From Gammaproteobacteria bacterium UBA7310 (GTDB taxonomy: Bacteria; Pseudomonadota; Gammaproteobacteria; Pseudomonadales; Ketobacteraceae): a stretch of DNA of 64,000 nucleotides. Under the pieces are notes generated by a model that made no database searches, was not told where the DNA came from, and saw only the letters and a list, made by a program, of their open reading frames with translations. The translations under genes were made by a program, and so were the position numbers. Location of the stretch: positions 124,001-188,000 of the forward strand of contig DKQK01000056.1 in NCBI GenBank assembly GCA_002471665.1, given 5' to 3'. Positions 57,887 to 64,000 of the stretch are shown here, one piece after another; position 1 is the first letter of the stretch, and the number at the start of each line of letters is the position of its first letter.

Positions 57887-58402
57887 TGGGTAATACTCCT
57901 GAGTTATTTGTGTATTACCTTTATTTAGCCCTTTTCGATTTTGTCTTAACCGAAAAGTGAACAGCCTAAAAATGGCTGAGATGGTGGGAATCTTTGATTA
58001 ACTCAGAAATGGCAATTTTCAGGCTCAGAATTCACACGGGGTTTTCAAATTGGCAGTATTTGAACCCATGTTGAATTGAGTCTTTTCAATAAATGCAGCA
58101 ATTTGGCAAAAAATTCACACGGTTTTTGCAATTTAGGGGCTGAATCGTGGTGATTTTGTGGTGTGGTGTAGGAATTTGGTTATTCTGAAGTGTGTTTTCA
58201 CATGACCGAAAAAGTTTAAGAGAAACTGGCTATTTTTCGATTTTGGAAATCATACGGGTTCATGATGGTTGAATAGCGGATTTTGCCGTTGTGTTGAAGG
58301 CATGTAAGCCCGTTGATTAGAGGGAATGACGATTCAACCCGGTTCAACACTGTTTCCCACAATGCCAGACCATTCAGCACCGTGTCACCAGTCAAGCAAT
58401 CG
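57887..58402. other. Non-coding A+T-rich region with direct repeats
   Basis: 516 bases between the beta-repeat gene start and the resolvase stop have no credible frame. AATTCACACGG occurs twice (58029-58039 and 58112-58122), each followed by a T-rich stretch and a CAAATT or CAATTT. A related ATCATACGGGTT lies near 58248. This looks like a promoter/operator or replication-control region for the operon at 57886. Confidence 0.5.
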
Positions 58403-58951
58403 TCATTCTTTCAAATACCGGTACACACTCGCCTTGCTCAATCCGTATTCCTTCATTAAATCTTTGATCAACACCCCAGCTTCACGCTTGGTTTTAAGTT
58501 CATCAATTTGGGAATCATCAAGCTTTGCCTTGGGTCCGAATTGAACACCATTGCTCTTCGCTTTCTCGATTCCTTCCATTTGCCGTTCGTGCCGTAACGC
58601 TGTCTCGAATTCGGCAATGGCGCTTAGCATGGTGAACATTAATTTCCCGGTGGGTGTGCTGGTATCAATCTGTTGGTCAGTTACTACAAATTGAACACCC
58701 CGTGATTGGAGGTCATCAACGATCTGGTGAAGGTGAAGCGTTGAACGCGCCAAACGGTCCAGCTTAGTGATTACAAGGGTGTCACCCTCTCTTAGGTAGC
58801 GTAGGCACTCTTGCAGCTGGGGGCGCTGTGCGGTGGTTCCTGATAGCTTTTCTTGAAAGATACGCTCACAGCCGTATGCCTTGAGCTTGTCCTGTTGTAC
58901 TTGTAGCTTTTGCCCGGTGCTACTCACCCGGATGTAACCAATAGTTGCCAT
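58403..58951 (-). CDS. Serine recombinase (resolvase/invertase family)
   Basis: A 182-residue small serine recombinase. The catalytic Ser is in IGYIRVSSTGQKL, and the conserved Arg/Asp set is in ITKLDRLARSTLHL; MFTMLSAIAEFETALRHERQMEGI is the long E-helix. The C-terminal helix-turn-helix is VLIKDLMKEYGLSKASVYRYLKE. This is the Tn3-resolvase/Pin group. In an integrative or plasmid-like element it could resolve multimers or invert a segment. Inverted repeats beside its start may be its res site. No transposase is nearby, so it is not part of an intact Tn3-type transposon here. Confidence 0.92.
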   Translation of the reverse strand: MATIGYIRVSSTGQKLQVQQDKLKAYGCERIFQEKLSGTTAQRPQLQECLRYLREGDTLVITKLDRLARSTLHLHQIVDDLQSRGVQFVVTDQQIDTSTPTGKLMFTMLSAIAEFETALRHERQMEGIEKAKSNGVQFGPKAKLDDSQIDELKTKREAGVLIKDLMKEYGLSKASVYRYLKE

Positions 58952-59046
58952 TGTCTCAAGTTCTCTTAAGGGTAGTGAGAACCTTATTATAAGACATGAT
59001 TTGAGACATAAAAAGCCAATGTTTCAAGAAGTACACAATTTGAGAC
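58952..59046. promoter_or_regulatory. Candidate res/operator site of the resolvase
   Basis: TGTCTCAA (58952-58959, touching the start codon region) is inverted as TTGAGACA (59001-59008) and again as TTGAGACG (59039-59046). Resolvase subsites lie next to the resolvase gene and consist of such inverted half-sites, and the same site usually represses the gene. Spacing of the half-sites is irregular. Confidence 0.5.
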
Positions 59047-59402
59047 GGGGGGGGATGGTAATCAGGTGCCACATCCATGTGGCGTCAACTATCTGAATGA
59101 GCACCCAATCGCGCTACTGTAGGCTTAGGAACCATCACGGTGAGTACTCATTGGTATATAGCCTGACAGGATTTGGTCAAAATCGGCACCTATTCACCCA
59201 TGATGGCTATCAATAATTAATCGTTGATAGCTATTACTAATAATTGACCGTAAGTCATTGATTTTCCACGATGTTGAATTGATTCAACTATAACCTATTG
59301 ATTTTATTGTATTTTTTATTGACCGGCATTCTGATTGGTGGTAAATTAGACAGCATCATAGTTGTGATGGTTGGGGCGTTGTAACAAGCTCACAGCAGCA
59401 CT
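59047..59402. other. Palindrome-rich non-coding region
   Basis: About 350 bases without a supported gene contain three clear inverted repeats: GCCACAT/ATGTGGC (59068-59083, two-base loop), TGGCTATCAA/TTGATAGCTA (59204-59233, ten-base loop, one mismatch) and GTTGAAT/ATTCAAC (59273-59288, two-base loop). The A+T-rich run that follows (59290-59325) with the palindromes is the sort of layout seen at replication origins or multi-operator promoters. Confidence 0.5.
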
Positions 59403-59432
59403 ATGAGCACACTACATCCGAGGATTTACAGG

Positions 59433-59804
59433 ATGAATACTCAGCTATCAGAAAGACCTTTAAGCCCCACCGAACTACAAGACTGGTTTACAGACCTGCT
59501 CACAGATGACGACCTGTGCGAACCTCTGTTTATACGCACTGAACTATCAGAACTCTACGCATTCGCTCAGCAACACAGTGCCGAAATTCTGCAAGGCTCG
59601 AACATTGCAGAGCAATTCCTAAACTTTTCAGGCGATCTCACCCAAGCGGAATTCCGAATCGTTGCCCTATTCGCCATGGGATTCGAGAAGGACGACCCCA
59701 CAGTAGTGGCACTGTATAGCACATGTGTTGAGGCTACTGACCGGTACATCAGAGAGCAGCTGAAGCCCTACGGTATGGACTGGCTCAAACCACAAGCAGC
59801 TTGA
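59433..59804 (+). CDS. Unknown small acidic protein of the island
   Basis: ATG 59433 has GAGG nine bases upstream; the frame gives 123 residues, while the longer frame from 59403 has no ribosome binding site. The product is acidic and helical: MNTQLSERPLSPTELQDWFT, LSELYAFAQQHSAEILQ, TQAEFRIVALFAMGFEKDD and VVALYSTCVEATDRYIREQ. No domain is recognised. It lies after the palindromic region and before the first ribbon-helix-helix gene, in the direction of the replication gene. Confidence 0.65.
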   Translation: MNTQLSERPLSPTELQDWFTDLLTDDDLCEPLFIRTELSELYAFAQQHSAEILQGSNIAEQFLNFSGDLTQAEFRIVALFAMGFEKDDPTVVALYSTCVEATDRYIREQLKPYGMDWLKPQAA

Positions 59805-59843
59805 ACGCGATATAGCCACCATCTAACCCGGTTTGCAAAGTGT

Positions 59844-59893
59844 TGACCGGGTAAATCACTCGAAAAAACATTTTTTACGGTTGAATGACCGGG
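59844..59893. promoter_or_regulatory. Direct repeats TGACCGGG upstream of ribbon-helix-helix gene (candidate operator)
   Basis: TGACCGGG occurs at 59844-59851 and 59886-59893, 42 bases apart, about four DNA turns, on the same face. ACCCGGT at 59826-59832 is an inverted copy. Small ribbon-helix-helix repressors bind such repeats and usually control themselves. Confidence 0.4.
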
Positions 59894-59948
59894 GATAAAC
59901 TCGCCCAGTGATAAATAGTATGAAGAATTACAAATTGGAGGCATAGCA

Positions 59949-60137
59949 ATGGCTATCAAAAAAACGAGGTCAACATTTTCACTGTCCATACCACTGGATA
60001 AACAGATTCGTGAAATGAGTGAACAGACTGGAATTCCGGTCAGTCGCATTGTGAACACTGCTTTGGAAGCATGGCTGAAGAAATGCGGCGAAACTACCAG
60101 AACCAACGCCATGGCGGTGATTGGTGAGCGGACATAA
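59949..60137 (+). CDS. Ribbon-helix-helix DNA-binding protein
   Basis: A 62-residue protein with GGAGG ten bases before the ATG. The beta strand is RSTFSLSIPLDKQIREMSEQ, followed by helices TGIPVSRIVNTALEAWLKKCG, the CopG/Arc/MetJ-like ribbon-helix-helix layout. It should bind DNA as a dimer of dimers, perhaps at the TGACCGGG repeats upstream. It ends at a strong terminator, so it is separated from the replication gene that follows. Plasmid copy-control and partition regulators of this type are common. Confidence 0.78.
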   Translation: MAIKKTRSTFSLSIPLDKQIREMSEQTGIPVSRIVNTALEAWLKKCGETTRTNAMAVIGERT

Positions 60138-60175
60138 AAAAGCCCGATTGAGGGACCAATTCAATCGGGCTTTTT
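60137..60175. terminator. Bidirectional intrinsic terminator
   Basis: A perfect 15-bp stem, AAAAAGCCCGATTGA with TCAATCGGGCTTTTT and a nine-base loop, gives A- and T-runs on both sides. It ends the ribbon-helix-helix transcript and isolates the following replication gene. Confidence 0.93.
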
Positions 60176-60227
60176 GAGCTTCACTAAAAACAACAAACCA
60201 AACTAATTTTCATTTGAGATTTACATC

Positions 60228-60302
60228 ATGCGACTGAAGAAAAACAACAAAAGAATATCAGCATGGATACGATTATTTATACACATAGAAAAACCCGCTT
60301 AA
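60228..60302 (+). CDS. Possible leader peptide overlapping the replication gene start
   Basis: A 24-residue frame starts at ATG 60228 (GAG nine bases upstream) and reads MRLKKNNKRISAWIRLFIH before stopping at 60302, past the start of the 723-residue protein at 60263 in another frame. The large gene has only a poor ribosome binding site (AAAGAA). Overlapping basic leader peptides that couple translation are known for some plasmid rep genes; here this is an inference from position. Confidence 0.35.
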   Translation: MRLKKNNKRISAWIRLFIHIEKPA

Positions 60303-62434
60303 ATTTTACCAACGGGTGTTGCGGAAGCGGAAAAAGTCACTCTATCTCTGAGTTGATAGCCAAACGCTCATCAGTTCGGGTACAGGTTTGTGTTGGTCTC
60401 ACCGTTGAGCTATTAAAACAGTGGCGTGAAATGTTGGTTAACGCTGGTTGCCCTGAATCTCGAATATCCACTATTTACACTGAACAACAAAACTGTGAAC
60501 CGGTAACAAAACGAATTAACCAATGGCTTGATAATCATCAGGATTACCCCGGAATTTTGCTTATCACTCACAAAGGGTTTGACCTGATTTCCGAACAAGA
60601 CCACCACCTTGATTTTGCGTTAATTTCCAAGGATGAAATAGACCTCTACATTGACGAAATGCCCAGCGGCTTTCATATCTCAAAACTGAAAGCTCACAAA
60701 ATACCCGATTTAATAAAGTCGCGGTTGAAACTTGGTCAACGTGTTTCAAAATGTGCCGATGGCGATTATGTTGCATTAGTTGAACCGGTTTCCTCAACAT
60801 TATTGCAAGAGGAACTAAAAAACGAATCTCATCTATTCCCTTCGGATAACAAAGACCTTTCACGATTCGCGAAATTAATGCACTCAGTGTTAGATAGAAA
60901 AGAACGAGTAATGATTCTTGAATCACAGTGGGAAAAAATCGGTTCGTTTGTTGAGCGTGATGACAAATCTGGTGCAGCCACTGAATTTTTAATATTCCAG
61001 AACCCGGCACAGTTTCGCGGTTATCACTCGGTGAACTTCATTAGTGCCGATGTTGAAACCTCTTTATTTACCGATATTGTAAATTATCACCACGGCTTCA
61101 GGTGGAACAAACTCGCACTGCAACTGGTGAATGATGGCAACCATACGCCAGAAATGTTGCAGCGGGTGAAGATATACCACGTTCTGGATGATGACGAACG
61201 TTTCAATTCAAAAGAGTTTTTGAAAAACAATGGTGATTTTGTTGATAGCCAATTTATTGCCGGACTAAAAGCAATTGGTTCTAATAAATTTGGCATTTGT
61301 TCCAACAATTTCAGGTTGGTTGACGAAATGCCCAATAGACCAATATTCGCGATTGGTGGTCATGAGGTAATTAGTTCTAAATCTCACGGAATGAATAATT
61401 ATTCCCACCTTGACGCACTGGTATATGACATAGCAATCAATATGTCACCAGTGGTTAACAAGATGTTGCATTCCTTCGGCATTGATACCTTTCAGGATAT
61501 GAATGTGAATACCTTGTACCAAGTCGCCATGAGAACATCACTAAGAAATCCAGTGGCAACCAAGGACGTGAATATTCTGGTAGTTGATAAACCAAGCGCC
61601 TATGGATTAGCTGAAAAACTTGGTGGTGGTCAAGTTCGACCTATAAGTGACCTCATTGGAACTCATGGAGGATTTCAACACCAGTTGGAACAATCGACAT
61701 CAAGACCGCGTGACAACGGGCTTCAGCCCGGTGGTGCGCGACCCCAAGAACAGGTAACAACATTGGCGGCTGGTGTTGAAGGTGCCACCGGCGCTTCGCT
61801 TGGTGACACGTCTTCATTGGTGGGGAATGAAGATTTCCAAATGAGAATCATTCCTAATGCACCCAAAACAAGGAGTCTTAATATTTCTAAGGCTTCCCCA
61901 TTTCGGTGCATTGCGAACTATTCTCATTTAGACCCCGGTTGCAGTGCGTCATTCCTCACCACCAAACCACTAAGCCGGAAACTTGAGATAAGCAAAGTCA
62001 ATGACACCTTTGAACTAAAAAATTCGTTTATTCAGAAGTCGAAGGACAAAATTGCTACTCACTTTATCCCCTGCAATTTCCAATATGTTCACCACCGGTC
62101 ACGATGGAAGCGTGACCGCATTGAGTTTGTTCAATCCAACATGGCAGTGTTTGAGGTATCAAAAGCCGATTTCAAAAAAGATGAACTACAGAAACTGTTT
62201 AACCCCAAACGCGGTAAAAAGGCTTTTTTACTTGGTGAGAATACAGACCGGTTTCAATTGGTGTTCCTGCTTAAAGACGCTGTGAGTTCATCGATTGAAT
62301 TACAGGCTTTAGCTAAACCAATTGCCGAAATTTTAGGGAATGATGTTGCTACGGTCAGTAAGTGTGAGTTCTTTGACTGTTATGAAGAATTCAATTGTGG
62401 GAAAAATAGAGACATTCTACGGCACGGACTATAA
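60263..62434 (+). CDS. Superfamily-2-like helicase with primase-like C-terminal part; probable replication protein
   Basis: A 723-residue protein. Residues 1-470 carry helicase-style motifs: Walker A FTNGCCGSGKSHS (17-25), Walker B DLYIDEMPS with D131-E132, a motif-III-like FISADVETS (261-263) and motif-VI-like QVAMRTSLRN (Q420, R424, R428). A low-complexity linker (~485-530) follows. Residues ~600-720 resemble archaeo-eukaryotic primase-type domains (MAVFEVSKADFKKDELQKL, then DRFQLVFLLKDAVSSS and an LAKPIAEILGND stretch), but the expected Asp pair is E-V-S and the His is missing, so this part may be inactive. It is probably the element's replication initiator/helicase. The overall family is not one I can name. 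Confidence 0.55.
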   Translation: MDTIIYTHRKTRLNFTNGCCGSGKSHSISELIAKRSSVRVQVCVGLTVELLKQWREMLVNAGCPESRISTIYTEQQNCEPVTKRINQWLDNHQDYPGILLITHKGFDLISEQDHHLDFALISKDEIDLYIDEMPSGFHISKLKAHKIPDLIKSRLKLGQRVSKCADGDYVALVEPVSSTLLQEELKNESHLFPSDNKDLSRFAKLMHSVLDRKERVMILESQWEKIGSFVERDDKSGAATEFLIFQNPAQFRGYHSVNFISADVETSLFTDIVNYHHGFRWNKLALQLVNDGNHTPEMLQRVKIYHVLDDDERFNSKEFLKNNGDFVDSQFIAGLKAIGSNKFGICSNNFRLVDEMPNRPIFAIGGHEVISSKSHGMNNYSHLDALVYDIAINMSPVVNKMLHSFGIDTFQDMNVNTLYQVAMRTSLRNPVATKDVNILVVDKPSAYGLAEKLGGGQVRPISDLIGTHGGFQHQLEQSTSRPRDNGLQPGGARPQEQVTTLAAGVEGATGASLGDTSSLVGNEDFQMRIIPNAPKTRSLNISKASPFRCIANYSHLDPGCSASFLTTKPLSRKLEISKVNDTFELKNSFIQKSKDKIATHFIPCNFQYVHHRSRWKRDRIEFVQSNMAVFEVSKADFKKDELQKLFNPKRGKKAFLLGENTDRFQLVFLLKDAVSSSIELQALAKPIAEILGNDVATVSKCEFFDCYEEFNCGKNRDILRHGL

Positions 62435-62491
62435 AACCACTGTTTTTCAAAAGCCATATATACAAGTAGTGAACAATTGGAGAACAACACA

Positions 62492-62680
62492 ATGGCTTTT
62501 GTAAGAAAGAATTTCAGTCTCGAACCTGACATGGTTGAACAGATTACGGCTTTATCAAGAATGACCGGGTTTAAAGTTTCTGAACTGGTGAACGCGGCTA
62601 TAGGTGAATACCTTGAAAAACCCAGAGATAAAATCGTGGTCAAGAAAAACGGCATTACCAAGACATTCGATATTGAGTGA
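62492..62680 (+). CDS. Ribbon-helix-helix DNA-binding protein, second copy
   Basis: ATG 62492, nine bases after GGAG, gives 62 residues. The strand VRKNFSLEPDMVEQITALSR and helices TGFKVSELVNAAIGEYLEK match the ribbon-helix-helix layout of the first such protein (STFSLSIPLDKQIREMSEQ, TGIPVSRIVNTALEAWLKK), so they are probably paralogues. A short basic tail (KKNGITKTFDIE) is extra. It is followed after nine bases by the GIY-YIG nuclease gene, with which it likely forms an operon. Confidence 0.78.
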   Translation: MAFVRKNFSLEPDMVEQITALSRMTGFKVSELVNAAIGEYLEKPRDKIVVKKNGITKTFDIE

Positions 62681-62689
62681 GGTAACGCT

Positions 62690-63361
62690 ATGCACCACTA
62701 TGTCTACCAATGCCGGTTTCAACATCCTGAAACCGGCGAGTGCTTCGACAAGATTGGAAGAAGTGGCGACCTTCAAAACCGATTACACCAACTGAGATTT
62801 CATGCAAAACCCTACATCATGGTTCGCGCATGGTGGAAGAACGTTAGAACCTATGAAAACTCAGTAGAATACGAATCAAAAATATTGAAGGCTAAATCAA
62901 GAATCCAACATTCGCCAGAATTTGAAATCGTTGGCAAGACTGAGTGTATCCAGCCTGTATATACACCACCGGAATGGAAGTGGGTGAAAGGTAGCAAATA
63001 TGGGGTTCATAAAACATCACTTATGGAAAAGGGATTTTGTAAGAATACACCGATTGAACTACAAAAAATTGGGTTTACTAAAAGCGCGATAAACAAAGAC
63101 CGAGCGTCAATAGTCAAGTATCTTATTGGAATTAGTGTAATGCTTGATGTTGAATACGTCGATAAACACAGAAACAAAAGACGTGGACAATATTTTGTCC
63201 ATGATGAAGAAAAGCTGATCGAATACTTGGAAAGTATCGGCGCAAAATCAATCACGTTAAAGCGCATCGTGAGGAATCGGATATTGGCACAGACAAACTT
63301 GTTCTGTTCACAACAATCAGAACCTTCGCGACCATCTTTCAGAGAATGGCGGTCACGATAA
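62690..63361 (+). CDS. GIY-YIG/T5orf172-type nuclease
   Basis: A 223-residue protein with GAGG before the start. The first ~90 residues match the T5orf172 branch of GIY-YIG nucleases: HHYVYQCRFQHPETGECFDK, IGRSGDLQNRLHQLRFHAK with the catalytic Arg, and the metal-binding Glu in NSVEYESKILKAKSRI. The C-terminal ~110 residues (TSLMEKGFCKNTPIELQKIG, RASIVKYLIGISVMLDVEYVDK) look like a DNA-binding or specificity region. Such nucleases serve homing, phage exclusion or restriction. It is directly downstream of a ribbon-helix-helix gene, a layout compatible with a repressor-controlled nuclease module. Confidence 0.78.
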   Translation: MHHYVYQCRFQHPETGECFDKIGRSGDLQNRLHQLRFHAKPYIMVRAWWKNVRTYENSVEYESKILKAKSRIQHSPEFEIVGKTECIQPVYTPPEWKWVKGSKYGVHKTSLMEKGFCKNTPIELQKIGFTKSAINKDRASIVKYLIGISVMLDVEYVDKHRNKRRGQYFVHDEEKLIEYLESIGAKSITLKRIVRNRILAQTNLFCSQQSEPSRPSFREWRSR

Positions 63362-63370
63362 CACCCGCAT

Positions 63371-63412
63371 AAAAAAACCCTCTCACGGACAGGACACGGA
63401 ACCGTGAGAGGG
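63371..63412 (-). terminator. Hairpin after the nuclease gene
   Basis: An 11-bp perfect stem (CCCTCTCACGG with CCGTGAGAGGG) with a 13-base loop. On the plus strand it is followed by CTTAAAG, without a T-run; on the minus strand seven T follow. It is thus a good minus-strand terminator and only a weak plus-strand one, although the plus-strand gene is the one that ends here. Confidence 0.6.
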
Positions 63413-63457
63413 CTTAAAGAGACTCACACAACTTCGCGGAAAGTGCGTCTCAACCAA

Positions 63458-63531
63458 TGAGTGTCACCGAGGGACGAGGAACCCAAACACTCACTGTGCA
63501 ACCATGAGTGGGGGACAAAGCCACTCATGGT
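63458..63531. ncRNA. Candidate structured RNA or origin hairpins
   Basis: Two further hairpins lie behind the one at 63371-63412: TGAGTGT/ACACTCA (63458-63464 and 63487-63493) and a perfect 11-bp stem ACCATGAGTGG/CCACTCATGGT (63501-63511 and 63521-63531, nine-base loop). The two stems share GAGTG/CACTC, so they could also pair in alternative ways. No gene is seen in 63362-63619. Confidence 0.4.
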
Positions 63532-63564
63532 TACAGTCAGTATTTAGCATCATTATCAGAACTG

Positions 63565-63617
63565 GCTTTTCTCACCTCGACTAAATATTGATACAACTAA
63601 AAGTCGAGGAGAAAAGC
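63565..63617 (+). promoter_or_regulatory. Stem that buries the ribosome binding site of the next gene
   Basis: GCTTTTCT plus CCTCGACT (63565-63582, with a two-base CA bulge) pairs with AGTCGAGG plus AGAAAAGC (63602-63617). The 16-bp stem with a 19-base A+T-rich loop covers the AGGAG (63607-63611) that precedes the ATG at 63620. The mRNA would therefore hide its own ribosome binding site unless the stem is opened. Confidence 0.65.
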
Positions 63618-63619
63618 AA

Positions 63620-63883
63620 ATGTCAGAATCAATTCCAGCAGAAGCAATCGAAGCTAAAAAATCAAAATTCGTAGACGCCGCCAAACAAGCAATTCTTGCC
63701 CGATTGCGTCCAGTCATTGAATACAAAATTCGAGAAGCTATAGCACCCGGAACAATCACCGACGAACAAGAGTTAAATCAATACTACGTTGACGAAGCGG
63801 TGAACGAACATGAAGCCAGTGGAAAAACTCATGGGTTCAAATCATTTTCTGATTTTGCTGAAGAACAGCGCGGGGTACAATAA
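63620..63883 (+). CDS. Unknown small protein with sequestered ribosome binding site
   Basis: An 87-residue, acidic, helical protein. It starts MSESIPAEAIEAKKSKFVDA and contains ARLRPVIEYKIREAI, TITDEQELNQYYVDEAVNEH and a final KSFSDFAEEQRG. AGGAG lies at ideal spacing but within the stem described at 63565-63617. Its stop overlaps the next start as TAATG. No family is recognised; the context suggests a regulated early or late gene of the element. Confidence 0.65.
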   Translation: MSESIPAEAIEAKKSKFVDAAKQAILARLRPVIEYKIREAIAPGTITDEQELNQYYVDEAVNEHEASGKTHGFKSFSDFAEEQRGVQ

Positions 63884-64000
63884 TGGCTTACCCGGAACCA
63901 CCGAAAACAAAAAATCTAATGATCCGCGAATTGTCGCCTCAGCTCAAAGCCTTGTTTGACACCTTCGTCGAACTGGAACAGGTAGACCCCAAAACTTTAT
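63883..64000 (+). CDS. Unknown protein, partial (continues beyond right edge)
   Basis: The frame starts at ATG 63883-63885, overlapping the previous stop (TAATG), and stays open to the window end, 39 codons. It reads MAYPEPPKTKNLMIRELSPQ, then LKALFDTFVELEQVDPKTL. There is no recognisable domain in the part seen. Overlap implies translational coupling to the 87-residue protein. Confidence 0.6.
   Translation, partial: MAYPEPPKTKNLMIRELSPQLKALFDTFVELEQVDPKTL

Larger units (their letters stand above)
54790..64000. mobile_element. Integrative element (satellite/plasmid-like), left part
   Basis: Bounded on the left by the broken tRNA-Leu gene, with a tyrosine integrase as first gene, and open to the right edge. 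The DNA is visibly more A+T-rich and its genes are short and mostly unrecognisable, in contrast to the housekeeping genes before it. It encodes an integrase, a serine resolvase, two ribbon-helix-helix proteins, a helicase-like replication protein, a GIY-YIG nuclease and a run of small proteins. There is no capsid, terminase, portal, conjugation or transposase gene in the visible 9.2 kb. A phage satellite, a small integrative plasmid or the early region of a prophage all remain possible. Confidence 0.85.

Noticed and set aside
58403..58951. Remnant of a Tn3-type transposon
   Set aside because: The resolvase is intact, but there is no transposase and no terminal inverted repeat in the flanks.
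56180..59402. CRISPR array or diversity-generating retroelement
   Set aside because: No regular repeat-spacer pattern and no reverse transcriptase were found in the island or elsewhere in the window.
54790..64000. A group I intron in the tRNA-Leu anticodon loop
   Set aside because: The split position fits known introns, but an integrase follows, no 3' half appears within intron length, and the insert carries many unrelated genes.
54790..64000. Complete prophage
   Set aside because: No terminase, portal, capsid or tail gene is visible; only the beta-repeat protein hints at a virion.

Overview
The window is a stretch of a gammaproteobacterial chromosome, most likely from the Pseudomonadales/Alcanivorax/Ketobacter-like marine groups. 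The basis is gene order: the run der-bamB-yfgM-hisS-ispG-rodZ-pilF-rlmN-ndk-(isc)-cysE-trmJ-suhB-secF-secD-yajC-tgt-queA-tRNA-Leu is the order known from Pseudomonas. I cannot assign a genus from sequence alone.

Regions. (1) 1-9.1 kb: a partial transglutaminase, a secreted Cys-repeat protein, a stand-alone hflK-hflC pair with a 40-residue protein behind it, a Tat-exported aldo/keto reductase, a membrane protein and guaB-guaA. (2) 9.3-28.2 kb: an accessory stretch lying between guaB and xseA, which are neighbours in Pseudomonas. It holds an acetoacetate-decarboxylase-like protein, an orphan GspE/PilB ATPase, an AsmA protein, a phospholipase D fused to a VTT membrane domain with an EEP-family hydrolase, a LysR-controlled acyl-CoA dehydrogenase/SDR/phosphotransferase/phosphatase/SDR cluster, and two paralogous lipoprotein lipases. 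The content suggests lipid and fatty-acyl metabolism. (3) 28.5-54.6 kb: xseA, a LysR regulator, an MMPL transporter, then the conserved housekeeping run on the minus strand. In this run iscU, iscA, hscB, hscA, fdx and iscX are missing: iscR-iscS is followed directly by ndk, and IscS lacks its usual C-terminal tail. (4) 54.75-64 kb: the left part of an integrative element, visibly more A+T-rich than the rest, inserted exactly at the 3' side of the anticodon loop of a tRNA-Leu(CAA) gene. Only the tRNA 5' half remains in view.

The element carries a tyrosine integrase; a minus-strand operon of five small unknown proteins, one with phage-type beta repeats; a serine resolvase with res-like inverted repeats; two ribbon-helix-helix regulators; a 723-residue protein with superfamily-2 helicase motifs and a degenerate primase-like C-terminal part; a GIY-YIG/T5orf172 nuclease; a cluster of RNA-like hairpins; and a gene whose ribosome binding site is buried in a long stem. 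It continues past the right edge. It resembles a phage satellite or integrative plasmid rather than a complete prophage, since no capsid, terminase or portal gene is seen. It is the best place to look for something undescribed.

Most core genes are on the minus strand in apparent operons: der-bamB-yfgM-hisS, rodZ-pilF, iscR-iscS, secD-secF, and yajC next to tgt. Several short genes (40, 36 and 50 residues) with good ribosome binding sites are reported in addition to the obvious long ones.
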